The notes under the pieces are model-generated. The model saw nothing but the letters and a program-made list of their open reading frames with translations. It was not told where the DNA came from and did not search any database. Source: Virgibacillus proomii (lineage in GTDB: Bacteria; Bacillota; Bacilli; Bacillales; Amphibacillaceae). Taken from it: a stretch of 64,000 nt of DNA. The translations under genes were made by a program, and so were the position numbers. Of this stretch, positions 9,480 through 18,913 are shown one piece after another (the first letter of the stretch is position 1; every line of letters starts with the position of its first letter). Location: the NCBI RefSeq assembly GCF_900162615.1, contig NZ_FUFN01000010.1, positions 2,448,519 to 2,512,518 of the forward strand, in the 5' to 3' direction.

Positions 9480-9730
9480 TTATCCTAAGAAGACTGGTGG
9501 GATATTATATCAATAATTTGTTTAGAAATAGAATAGCAAGTGCAGAAGGAAAAGCGATAACATCTACCGAGCTTGTCCAAAAAACGAATACATTCATCAT
9601 TTCAGAAGTAAATAAATTTATTCAAGTATCTAAAAAAATGAAACAAAGGCGTGCTATTTAGAACCATTAGGTAGAGATAGACAAACTACACCAGAAAAAA
9701 CGCAAAAAATAGAATGCAGCAATTCTTGAT
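9480..9730 (+). pseudogene. Unidentified protein remnant
   Basis: A plus-strand protein-like frame (containing AEGKAITSTELVQKTN and FIISEVNKFIQVSKKMKQRR) ends at a stop near 9660. A neighbouring frame continues with EPLGRDRQTTPEKTQK before another stop. The strong terminator hairpin at 9914-9954 suggests a real gene once lay here. I do not recognise the family. Confidence 0.3.
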
Positions 9731-9913
9731 ACTAATATATTCCAACCTCAACCATCAAGTTACAACTGGCTTTTATGAGCTTTGATTTTAAATTTGTTTA
9801 ATCAAAATTTAGATTTTTTTATAGAGTTTTGATGTGTAAGAGATAGAAGCAGGTAGAATATATTTTTTAGATAACTATTTTACTTATTCACTACCCAAAC
9901 ATTAAAGATATCG

Positions 9914-9954
9914 AAAAGGGTAGATGATACACTTGACTGTTCATCTACCCTTTT
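9914..9954 (+). terminator. Perfect hairpin terminator
   Basis: A 14-bp perfect stem: AAAAGGGTAGATGA (9914-9927) and its complement at 9941-9954, ending CCCTTTTC. No intact gene precedes it, so it probably served the remnant upstream. Confidence 0.6.
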
Positions 9955-10279
9955 CTAGTATTACAACACTGAAGCGGATAATTGTTTAGGTGAAACTAAA
10001 TTGGACTAGATTCCCAAATGTTCCATGGATTCTTCAATGTACGTGACCATCTATTTTAATTTCCAACTGCTTTACATGTTCCATTTCAAACTATATTTTG
10101 ATAATTTGAAAGTTGCATCTGCCAACCTACATATCCATAATAAAACCAATAATGTTTACTTTTTTTGAAGAGCATATCATCAACATTTTTAAAGAATACC
10201 TTACAATGTATTTTAAAACTATATCTAGGTTCATAGTATGAAGTTTTAGGAGAAACAGCAGATTATGAGCGAAAATTGT

Positions 10280-11176
10280 TTACTTTAAGATGCTAATTAC
10301 TTTCTCAGTCGCTTTTGCGATAAGTTCATCGTTTGCTTCGGCATCTTCTTCATCTTGGCTGGAAAGAACAGCGAGAATAATAGGGTCTTCGTTAGGTGGC
10401 CAAATGATACCTATGTCATTACGGGTCCCATAAGACGCTGACCCTGATTTATCGCCAACTTCCCATCCTTTAGGGACTCCTGCCCGGATTAAATTATCTC
10501 CTGTTGTATTTCGCTTTAGCCAATCCACCAACAAATCCTGTTTCTCTTTTGTCAGAGCATCTCCAATAGTGAAAGAAAGCAGGCTGGTCGCAAGTGCTCT
10601 AGGAGTACTCGTATCTCGTGTTTCCCCTGGCTTTACCTGATTTAAATATGGTTCAATTCTTTCTGGGTTAGTCACATCGTCCCCTATGTCACGCAGTGCT
10701 TTCTTAAATCCTTCTGGCCCACCTATCTGTTCTAATATGTGGTTAGCTGCGGCATTATCGCTATATCGAATCGAAGCATCACTAATTTCCCTCCACGTCA
10801 TCTGTTCACCTACATGTTTTTCAGTAATTGGGTTATAATTTACAAGATCATCTTCTTCGATCAGAATACCTTCCTCCAGCTTATTTATATCATTCTGCTG
10901 CAACAAAACCCCTACTGAAAGCACTTTATGCGTGGAAGCATAAGCAAACCGATCTTCTGCTCGATAAGATACAATTTGATTAGTACCAGTATCCAGTGCG
11001 TAAATACCGAGTTTCGCATCGTATTCTTCCTCTAGCATACGGAATATATTTTTTTCATTTGACGCTTTCCTTACTTCCTTTGATTCATCACTACTTACTT
11101 TCATCTCTTTGTCTACACAACCAACAAGAGCAACAAAGATAAAGAGTAAAGCAATAACTTTCCGTTTACGTAGCAT
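10280..11176 (-). CDS. Class A beta-lactamase, lipoprotein form
   Basis: A 298-residue serine beta-lactamase hydrolysing penicillin-type antibiotics. The signal peptide ends in a lipobox (ALVGC at about residue 20), predicting a membrane-anchored enzyme. All catalytic motifs are present: S-T-H-K (Ser70/Lys73), YSDN (SDN130 loop), EPYLN (Glu166...Asn170 of the omega loop) and DKSGSAS (KSG234). Histidine within the S-x-x-K motif is less common than Phe or Tyr. I prefer ATG at 11176, ten bases after AAAGGG; a TTG nine bases upstream is the alternative. No blaI/blaR1 genes adjoin it, so expression is probably constitutive or controlled elsewhere. Confidence 0.93.
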   Translation of the reverse strand: MLRKRKVIALLFIFVALVGCVDKEMKVSSDESKEVRKASNEKNIFRMLEEEYDAKLGIYALDTGTNQIVSYRAEDRFAYASTHKVLSVGVLLQQNDINKLEEGILIEEDDLVNYNPITEKHVGEQMTWREISDASIRYSDNAAANHILEQIGGPEGFKKALRDIGDDVTNPERIEPYLNQVKPGETRDTSTPRALATSLLSFTIGDALTKEKQDLLVDWLKRNTTGDNLIRAGVPKGWEVGDKSGSASYGTRNDIGIIWPPNEDPIILAVLSSQDEEDAEANDELIAKATEKVISILK

Positions 11177-12546
11177 ATTTATCAAACCCTTTCCCTTTTC
11201 ATTTTTTTGCTAAGCTATACATATAAATCAAAAAGCAATTAGTCTTTTTACTGAAAATCACCTCTTTGCAGTACATTATTATCATGTAAAGATATAGAAT
11301 GAACCTTCAATTAGTAAGGCTTTTCCTTCATTCCTAACATCAAAGGCTGTAATCGCAACATCCTTGAAAAAACTATTTTTTCTGTGTGTGATGCCTAGTC
11401 ATGGGGTCTTTCTTGTCTCTGAAAAAAGAAAATCTATTTTTCGTGTACAGTGTGATGCTGTCGAAGCTTTTCTGATTCTATGAAAATCGGTTTTTAGTTA
11501 CCCTGATCCGTCACTAAACCTCTTCGTATTAACTTGTGAGACAAGAGTATTATGGTCACTTTAGATGTGGGATCAAATTTGATTACATTTGTAGTCTAAT
11601 ATTACATATGTAGTCCTGATTGTCAATTAAAATAAAAAACACACAATGCAAAATGCTTTACTGATTTTCAAATCAATGTAACATGATCCTTAAGGAGTGG
11701 AGTGGGGTGAGAGTGAGGGTCGGATACAAAGTGCTATTAAATACATAATGTTTGCGTCTTGCTTTTTATCCGGTATCCGAAAATCTTGTATATGAATGAG
11801 ACGGACACACAACACCATCATATTATTAATCAACTATCAGTTCTTTTTGTCTTAGATACAGTTGAAACATATTGAGTGAAACAATTAACGATATGTTGAA
11901 CAATAACAACAAAAAGATGAATCCTATGTCCTAAACAATACTCTTAAAGTCAAATTGCTTTCAATAAAAAAACAGGCTTCTATTTTGCAGGAAATGAACT
12001 AATCGTATTTTTCTGTCATCAACTACCTGCGTCTGAAAGGCTTGCTGCAAAGAAAAGCAAAAAAATCAAGTAAGGATATTTTTGCTTCTTTGCTCATTGC
12101 TGTTAAAAACCAGGCTTTCAAGGATATTAAAAAGTATGTTTAAAAAAGAAAAGTAAAGTACATAACTTTGTTCCTGTCTTGAAAAAAATGGTTTGTATAT
12201 GGGATAACGAAAAACTTTTGACTTTCCGTACATCTCAATGCTAATTATGGTTGATAAAAAATGAAGAAAACAACCATTCGTGTTTGATAAGGATAATCGT
12301 AACTTTGATTTGCTGAAACACAAATTAGGCACACTCCGAGTATTTAACATAAAGCATTTACCCTAATGACTTTTCATCTCACCGTAATTTACATTGCAAA
12401 CAGCTGTATCATCTTCCTAATCAATCTTCAACGTCTTTATAAAATTAATACATATCTTGTTCTGCAAATAGATTTTTTTACTCTTCTATCTTTACCGTTC
12501 GTGACTTAGACCCTAGAAATTATGCCTATACTGGGTAAACCTATAA
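11177..12546. other. Gene-free gap (1.4 kb)
   Basis: No supported gene. Positions 11408-11475 resemble a repeat unit also present twice near 54.4 kb (see the repeat entry). Longer frames here (for example 12066-12350 on the minus strand) lack ribosome binding sites and protein-like composition. Confidence 0.4.
11408..11475 (+). repeat. Dispersed repeat, third family, diverged copy
   Basis: The stretch running from CTCTGAAAAAAG to TCGAAGCTTTTCT aligns by eye with two units at about 54350-54420 and 54450-54515. Shared blocks are CCTGAAAA-rich starts, a TTTTTCGTG core and CGAAGCTTTTCT ends. Confidence 0.4.
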
Positions 12547-12767
12547 AGAGGCTGAGCCAAAAGTATTTTCGTCAAAGAAAAATCCGAACAATGATTCAAA
12601 ATTCTTCAGTTAGAATTCGAATTAGTTTGGATTTCTCTTTTTATAAGCTTCCTTATTCAGATAAACATTTGCATTTAGAGTTGATCTTTTTAATTATGTC
12701 GGGTCTCACTAAAATAACATTTTCTTTTTCTTCTCTTATGCCCAATTAAGCACCACACCAAGTGCGT
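12547..12767 (+). mobile_element. Possible insertion-sequence end fragment
   Basis: GAGGCTGAGCCAAAAGTA at about 12549 looks like the terminal sequence common to some Bacillaceae insertion sequences (GAGGCTGRGACAAAA-type ends). It is followed by a 75-codon frame without a ribosome binding site. No transposase is recognisable and no partner end was found. Confidence 0.25.
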
Positions 12768-13928
12768 TCATTCGACACAACTCGGTAAGTGACAGATACT
12801 GGCTACATTCCGTGCTACTCCTTCGAGGAATTCTACACCGTTCATGATAGCTTCTTCGAGTTGGCATGGTCCAGGAGTGATGCTGAACGCCGCATCAATA
12901 CCGTGCTCAAAAACTGCTTCGTAACCCTTTCCTAGTGTACCGCAAAGGGCAATCACTTTTGGTACACCGTTTTGTTTTGCAGCTTTTGCTACTCCAATTG
13001 GTGTTTTTCCATAGATCGTTTGTCCATCCATCCTGCCCTCTCCAGTTATTACTAGATCAGCATTTGTCACACGATCAAAAAAGTTTGTTTCTCTTAACAC
13101 AATATCAATTCCCCGTGTTAATTTAGCATCAAGTACCGCTAATAACCCCGCACCAAGACCCCCTGCAGCACCTGCACCAGGAATATCCTTCACATCCTTT
13201 CCGGTAGTTTTAGAAATTACTTCATGAAAATTTCGTAATGCATCATCTAATTGAACAATGATTTCCTCCGTTGCACCTTTTTGTGGTCCGTAAATGGCAC
13301 TTGCCCCATTAGGTCCAAGGAGCGGATTATCGACATCGCACGCAACCTCCACCTCTACAGTCTTTAAGCGCGGATCTAAATTGGAAAGTTCAATCTCAGT
13401 TAGATCGATTAATGCTCCACCACCTCGAGCTATTGTCTTATTTCCGCTACCATAAATGATGCCACCAAGAGCCTCAATCATTCCTGCACCGCCATCATTT
13501 GTTGCACTACCACCAATTCCTAGTATAATTTTAGATACGCCTTTATCCAAGGCTGCTTTCATTAATTCCCCTGTACCAAATGTCGTTGTTTTTAATGGAT
13601 TACGCTTTTCTTTCGGGACAAGATGAAGACCAGATGCTTCAGCCATTTCGATGATAGCTGTTGATCCATCACCAGAAATCGCATACGTTGCCGTTACCAT
13701 TTTGCCTAACGGTCCAGTTACCTCTTTTTCATAGAGCGTTCCCTCTAATCCATCTGCTAAAGATTGGGTTGTTCCCTCACCACCGTCCGCCATCGGTATT
13801 AAATCAATTTCAATAGAATCCTGGTAAACAGAGCGAAATCCACGTTCAATAGCCTTCGCTGCTTGTTTTGCTGTCATGCTTTCTTTAAATGAATCCGGAG
13901 CTATTACAATTTTTGTTTTTGCGTTCAT
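12768..13928 (-). CDS. glxK: Glycerate kinase
   Basis: A 386-residue glycerate kinase of the GlxK/GarK family. It phosphorylates D-glycerate with ATP (usually to 2-phosphoglycerate), feeding lower glycolysis. Family motifs: VIAPDSFKESMTAKQAA at the N-terminus, PMADGGEGTTQSLADGL near 54, ILGIGGSATNDGGAGMIEALG near 122 and ITGEGRMDGQTIYGKTP near 288. ATG at 13928 follows AAGGAAGAGAG; an earlier in-frame start at 13961 lacks a good site. Last gene of cdaR-gntP-glxK, whose order implies import of glycerate or a related acid followed by phosphorylation. Confidence 0.93.
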   Translation of the reverse strand: MNAKTKIVIAPDSFKESMTAKQAAKAIERGFRSVYQDSIEIDLIPMADGGEGTTQSLADGLEGTLYEKEVTGPLGKMVTATYAISGDGSTAIIEMAEASGLHLVPKEKRNPLKTTTFGTGELMKAALDKGVSKIILGIGGSATNDGGAGMIEALGGIIYGSGNKTIARGGGALIDLTEIELSNLDPRLKTVEVEVACDVDNPLLGPNGASAIYGPQKGATEEIIVQLDDALRNFHEVISKTTGKDVKDIPGAGAAGGLGAGLLAVLDAKLTRGIDIVLRETNFFDRVTNADLVITGEGRMDGQTIYGKTPIGVAKAAKQNGVPKVIALCGTLGKGYEAVFEHGIDAAFSITPGPCQLEEAIMNGVEFLEGVARNVASICHLPSCVE

Positions 13929-13989
13929 AATCTCTCTTCCTTTCTGTCCTTGCTGAAACAAGCATACTTACAACAACCAATCTAACTGT

Positions 13990-15258
13990 CTATAAAAACC
14001 ACTGGAAGACACCGTAAATCAACGTTGAAACCACCGCCATCGTTATACCAACTAATGATTCATATGGGATTAGTTTCAAACGTTCTTCAATTTGCATTCC
14101 AACACTTCCTGCAGTTGCGTGAAAGAAACTACCATGTGGCATATGATCAAGCACTGTTGCACCTGCATGGATCATTGCTGCCCCGGCCAAACCTGCTACC
14201 CCTGATTCTAGAATCGTATTTCCGAAAACACTACTTGCTACAGCAGAACCTGCTGTTGTAGATGCTGTTGCCGCTGACATGAACACACCCGAGATTGGTG
14301 CTAAGGCAAATGCTGGTAAACCTAAGTTTTCCAAAATCCCGACTAAAGCCGTGTCCAGTCTTGAATTAGTAATTATCCCTGCTACTGCCCCTGTTCCAAT
14401 TAGCAAGATTGCAACCGGTGCCATTTTAGCTAATCCGCTCTTTATATACTCATTCGTGCTACGCCATTTCCCCATTGCCACAACGCCTACTAAACCGCCT
14501 ACAGGTAATGCAATCATTGGATCAACATTTATATTAAATAGCGGTCGTAACACAAGTAATAAAATGGCTACAATTGGAGCTAGTGCAGCTGTATATATAG
14601 AAGGTAAAGATTCAACTGTAGATTGCTCGATTTCACTCACCTGAATAGCAGTACCTTTAGTAGAGACTCTTTTTGCTATTAGATAGGTTACAGTAAGTCC
14701 AAAAATTGCTGGAATAATCCCCGCTGCCATTACGGAAGTTAAAGATACATCAAATGCATCAGAAACTGCAATCGTATTCGGGTTTGGGGACATGATATTT
14801 CCAGCTTTACCTCCACCGATCATGGCAATTAGAATTGCAAACCTTGAAAGTTTTGCTTCTAATGCTATAACAAGTGCAATCGGTGCCACGGTAATAACTG
14901 CCACATCCACAAACACACCCACTGCTGTCAAGAGCATGGTTGCAATTGCCAAAGCAAGCAATGCTTTTGTCTGACCAAATTTATAAACAATTGTCTGTGC
15001 TAACTTAGATGCTGCACCTGACTCGATCAGCACTCCAGCTAATACACCAGCAGCTAAAATTCTCAGTACGGCTGGCATAATACCTTGAGCTCCATCAATC
15101 ATTAGACTAACCGTTTCTACTAAGTTCGCACCACCTACAAGACCACCTACAATTCCACCAGCAACTAGTCCATAAACAGGTGGTACTTTTTTTAAAATCA
15201 TGACAATTGCTACTAATAATCCAATAATTGCTCCTAATGCACTTACTTCAATATCCAT
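13990..15258 (-). CDS. GntP-family organic-acid permease
   Basis: A 422-residue integral membrane protein with about 12 to 14 hydrophobic segments and the glycine-rich character of the GntP (gluconate:H+ symporter) family: GLVAGGIVGGLVGGANL near residue 25, IGGGKAGNIMSPNPNT near 145 and HAGATVLDHMPHGSFFHAT near 365. The start at 15258 follows GGAGGAAATATA; 33 upstream codons in frame have no supporting site. Placed between a CdaR-type regulator and glycerate kinase, it most likely imports D-glycerate or a close relative rather than gluconate; that substrate is inferred from context. Confidence 0.9.
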   Translation of the reverse strand: MDIEVSALGAIIGLLVAIVMILKKVPPVYGLVAGGIVGGLVGGANLVETVSLMIDGAQGIMPAVLRILAAGVLAGVLIESGAASKLAQTIVYKFGQTKALLALAIATMLLTAVGVFVDVAVITVAPIALVIALEAKLSRFAILIAMIGGGKAGNIMSPNPNTIAVSDAFDVSLTSVMAAGIIPAIFGLTVTYLIAKRVSTKGTAIQVSEIEQSTVESLPSIYTAALAPIVAILLLVLRPLFNINVDPMIALPVGGLVGVVAMGKWRSTNEYIKSGLAKMAPVAILLIGTGAVAGIITNSRLDTALVGILENLGLPAFALAPISGVFMSAATASTTAGSAVASSVFGNTILESGVAGLAGAAMIHAGATVLDHMPHGSFFHATAGSVGMQIEERLKLIPYESLVGITMAVVSTLIYGVFQWFL

Positions 15259-15399
15259 TATATTTCCTCCTCGTTGATAGAATGCAGTAGTACGTTTAAT
15301 ACATCTATATCTATTGTAAGTGTAAAACATATAGCGGGTCATTGTGCGAATGAACACAAAGAAGGCGTTTTCATTTTTGTGTTTTATGCAAATGCACTA

Positions 15400-16536
15400 T
15401 CATATCGATAACTGATAAAGAATTTGTCCTATTTTTAGTTCAATAAGGTCTTGTAAATTCTTTGGGTTCTTTCCAGTGATCTCATAAATCTTATCCAACC
15501 TATATGCTAATGTATTCCGATGAATAAATAACTTATCTGCAGTTTTAGCCATCTCCCCATTTTCTTTAACGTAAGTAGTAAATGTTACGTCTAATGATTT
15601 ACCATCACTTGCATCCAATAGTTTTTTATAAATAGCACTAATTTTCCCCGCTTCCTCTCTTGCTTCATTTAAAAAGCGGTAACACAAAATGGATATTCCT
15701 AATGTGTGTTGATTCCAAACACCGCCTTCTGGATATAAAGCTTTTGCAGTATCTTTAATGATCTGTGCTGTTTGGAACGATTGTCTCCATCCTAAGAATC
15801 CACTTGCAAATGATCCTAATGCTATTGTTAAATTTGAAACCGGAGCATGAGGTAATTTTTTCTCTATCAATTCTTTTAATTTATCATCTGTATCTAAATA
15901 TGGCATCTGTTGCTTTTTTAAGATAACAAATTGATTCGTGTACAGATGAACCATCTCGTCTCCTTTTGTTACCAAAGTCGTTGCCCATTTTTCTATTTGT
16001 TTCACCGGTTGGACATTTGTTGTATGAAAAGGAACGGACACGAGGATAATTGCAAACGTCTCATTTGTATTTATTTTTAGTGATCGCGCCCTGTCTAATA
16101 TGTACGCTTTTTCTTTATCAGACCCTAATAGCAAATGGGAAATAACATCATCACGCATTCTGGCATTTCGATCTATTTCTCTTGTTAAAAAAGCCTGTTC
16201 CAACGTTAGTTCGGCTCCCATTTGCACCAATTTGGAAAAACCTCTGATCTTCTCTGGTTCACCAGTAATACCAATGACACCAACAATATCGTCGTGAAAT
16301 CGAATTGGTAAGTTAATCCCAGGCTTTGTACCCTCCCACTGGTTCGCTTCACTTGAGTTAATCTCTATTGTTAATTTCTGTTCAATTGCTTTTCGCGCTC
16401 CGTTGTGAAGTTGCCCAATACGCCCGATATCTCCCGAAGCAAGAATCGTCCCTGTTCTATCCATCACATTGACATTCAAATCTAGTATAGACATGGTTCG
16501 CTTCACGATCTCTGAGGCAAGCTGCTCTGTTAACAT
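15400..16536 (-). CDS. cdaR: CdaR-family sugar diacid regulator
   Basis: A 378-residue transcription activator. It has an N-terminal sugar-diacid-recognition domain (about residues 1-135, with VMDRTGTILASGD and GVIGITGEPEKI), a central GGDEF-like region, and a C-terminal PucR-type helix-turn-helix around residues 320-370 (KTADKLFIHRNTLAYRLDKI). CdaR senses glycerate, galactarate or glucarate and activates their catabolic genes. It lies first in a co-oriented set with the GntP permease and glycerate kinase, so it probably controls them in response to glycerate. The gap to the permease is 141 bp, room for a CdaR site. Homologous to B. subtilis YsfB by family. Confidence 0.9.
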   Translation of the reverse strand: MLTEQLASEIVKRTMSILDLNVNVMDRTGTILASGDIGRIGQLHNGARKAIEQKLTIEINSSEANQWEGTKPGINLPIRFHDDIVGVIGITGEPEKIRGFSKLVQMGAELTLEQAFLTREIDRNARMRDDVISHLLLGSDKEKAYILDRARSLKINTNETFAIILVSVPFHTTNVQPVKQIEKWATTLVTKGDEMVHLYTNQFVILKKQQMPYLDTDDKLKELIEKKLPHAPVSNLTIALGSFASGFLGWRQSFQTAQIIKDTAKALYPEGGVWNQHTLGISILCYRFLNEAREEAGKISAIYKKLLDASDGKSLDVTFTTYVKENGEMAKTADKLFIHRNTLAYRLDKIYEITGKNPKNLQDLIELKIGQILYQLSI

Positions 16537-17682
16537 AGGAAAGACCTCCTTCTAGATAATTAAAATATCTTTAAAATGCTCTTGTTTCTGTAAGTTTCTA
16601 GATTATGATAATTGGCATAATGGGAATAATGGATCTACTGATTTAATCAGATACAATTCCTAACCATCATCCACACTAACGGCCTAACTAGCTGTACTTG
16701 GAAAAACAAACGTTACCGGTACGTCTAATCTCCAAGCAACCCATGACCGCTCATCCCCCATATTTTTGCCAAATTGAGGTATATTTATAAATTATTCTAC
16801 TTGAGATAGCATTCATATCCTTGGAGATCATTTTAAAAATTATTTGCTGAAGAACCTATGATAGGGAATTTACAACAAGCAAATCTAAGGGGTTGTACAA
16901 GTTAGCATTCTACCATTAAAAAAATACAAACCAAGTTAAATAAGATCCCTCCTAATTTTACTTTATTATATATGGATATCGTAATAAAGATAAAAGGAGT
17001 ATATAAATGATAACTCACCGAGTGAAAAATTTAGATAGATAGAGACAGGAAAACAGCAATGTTGTAATTGTTAGGTACATAAGGCTTTTGTGAGGCAGCT
17101 CACTCCCTTTAGAGTTATCAAGACCTAAATTGTAAAAAGTCATTAAAAATAAAAGCGAGACTAATTAGATAAAGTCAAAAGCTATAGGTGACAATTTCAA
17201 TTTCCTTTTTAATAAAATTTAGGTATATAACCGAGAAACTTGATGATATATTATTTTTAAAATAAATCATCGAGCTTCTTTGTAAGTTTCACCAGTTTGC
17301 AGTAAATGGAATATAACCCTTATTAAAGTTTCTTAGCTACATGACTAAGTACTACGTTATAGCGTTTACCCTAAGATAGTTTTTTCTCATCATATACTTT
17401 GAGTATTGAGAAAAAAATGTAATTAATCGTGAAGTATGATACACCCGCCCAGCAGAGATGTTGAATCTTAAGCCTATGGGTTCCTCGTAGCGACAGGTTC
17501 TTCTGTAAGCTACATGTAAGATAAATGTTGTATCTATAAACTTCATATAAAGCGAATCTTCATCCATATTCGGGTTTTTCATCCCTCAGTAACGGTTCAG
17601 TGAGCGAGTTGGGACTTAGGGACCGTTATCTCCCTTAGACTTTTTATATTGCCTTCCACTTTACAGCAGCTGATATCCAAAA
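16537..17682. other. Gene-poor gap (1.1 kb)
   Basis: AAAAGGAGTATATAAATG near 17000 opens only an 11-codon frame. Around 17580-17640 a segment (CAGTGAGCGAGTTGGG, then ACTTAGGGACCGTTATC) resembles part of the dispersed repeat at 34.1 kb. A 76-codon minus frame (17352-17582) contains RRTCRYEEPIGLRFN; it may translate across an insertion-sequence end, but I cannot support it. Confidence 0.3.
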
Positions 17683-17706
17683 CAAAAAAAGAGCTTTTTA
17701 GCTCTA
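17683..17706 (-). terminator. Terminator of the MarR remnant
   Basis: AGAGCT-AAAA-AGCTCT followed by TTTTTTTG on the minus strand, starting at the last base after the remnant's natural stop codon. Confidence 0.8.
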
Positions 17707-18085
17707 TTATATACCCATTAATTGATTTACTTGTTGTAAATTTTTGTCATTCCGACTTGTTCCTGATCAAACTTATTAAAAATATGTAATACTTGTGGTT
17801 TGCCTTCTGATGTTAATTTCATTGTAACACCCCGACGATCTTTCCTATCATGTACTTGTTCGATAAGTCCTGCCTTTCTAATTTATCACACAGATCGCCA
17901 CAGTTGCACAGGCGTTACATTACCAAACTCTGTAATCTTTGTTACCATCCACTAATGTTTAATTGCACCAGTAGAACGTGTTGACTTGGCGACAGTTTTT
18001 GCCCTACAGCAAGCATATCTGCAAACTGTTTGAATTTATGTTGAATCTTTACAATCTCTTCTATTATTGTTTCTATATGTACCAT
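17707..18085 (-). pseudogene. MarR-family regulator pseudogene
   Basis: Starts as a normal MarR N-terminus on the minus strand (ATG 18085; IIEEIVKIQHKFKQFADMLA, then LSPSQHVLLVQLNI). It then breaks into other frames, but the winged-helix signature is intact in pieces: KITEFGNVTPV, AGLIEQVHDRKDRRGVTMKLT, and a C-terminal NDKNLQQVNQLMGI ending at 17707. At least three frameshifts were seen, so no functional protein is expected. A good terminator immediately follows. No transporter or enzyme that it might have regulated remains beside it. Confidence 0.75.
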
Positions 18086-18913
18086 TAAATATTTTAATAA
18101 TTAAATTATTTAATAGGGTAAAAGTCACTTTCGAGAAGAGTTCCCCTTACTGAATGAACTAAAATTAATCCAACACGTATTTATGACAAACAAATATGTT
18201 ATTTTGGATAATTGTTGAGTATATTTTGAATAATCCCCCTAGTAGCAATGCACCTGTTACTAGGATAATGACATATCTCGCAATATCCGTAGAAAGGTCG
18301 TGTATAGATCGTGCAGCTATTCTTAGTAATTTTAAAGTATCTTACAATCCAACAGATCGAAACGAAGCGATGAACAGAACGATTTCAAATAAAGTCCGGA
18401 AAAATATCCACGGTATCATCCGAGTCGTGACAAGTAATAAACAGTTATTAAGGTTTTTATAGTTTTCCATCTTCTACATACAAAAATTAATCTGTTGGCA
18501 ATATTCCAATAATTATTATAGATCTGAACAGTTCGCATATATAGTTTTCAAATCACCTCGATCATTATTTGTTTATAAACTTGACAAGATTTATTGTAAG
18601 ATCATGTTACCTTCATTTCGTAATGATAATACTGTTTTTTAAAGAATAAGTTCCACTTAATATTTCCTCAAAATATGCTAAAAAACAACATTAAAATATT
18701 AAAAAATACATTATAACCTATATTTTTTCGCCAAAAATATCAATGAAAATTAAATTAATTAGATTTTATAACAAAATCTTCACAAAAATATCATTGTAAT
18801 TTCTTCTATTTTCTGTATACTTAAAAGCGAAATATTACCAACTTTATACAATAAGTTAATCATTTTCCAAAGTATATGTTGGTAATTATATGAATAGAAG
18901 GGAGAGATCAATT
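18086..18913. other. AT-rich gap upstream of the LPMO gene
   Basis: An 88-codon plus-strand frame at 18196-18462 lacks a ribosome binding site and familiar motifs, so it is not called. The last 300 bp are very AT-rich and presumably carry the promoter of the downstream gene, but I could not assign boxes. Confidence 0.35.

Noticed and set aside
12066..12350. 94-codon minus-strand frame
   Set aside because: No ribosome binding site, composition unlike a protein, no motif; lies in a long gene-free gap.
17352..17582. 76-codon minus-strand frame with RRTCRYEEPIGLRFN, considered as an IS200/IS605 end or guide-RNA-like region
   Set aside because: No TnpB/TnpA sequence nearby and I could not match the terminal hairpin to a known element.
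18196..18462. 88-codon plus-strand frame
   Set aside because: No Shine-Dalgarno, no recognisable family, AT-rich gap.
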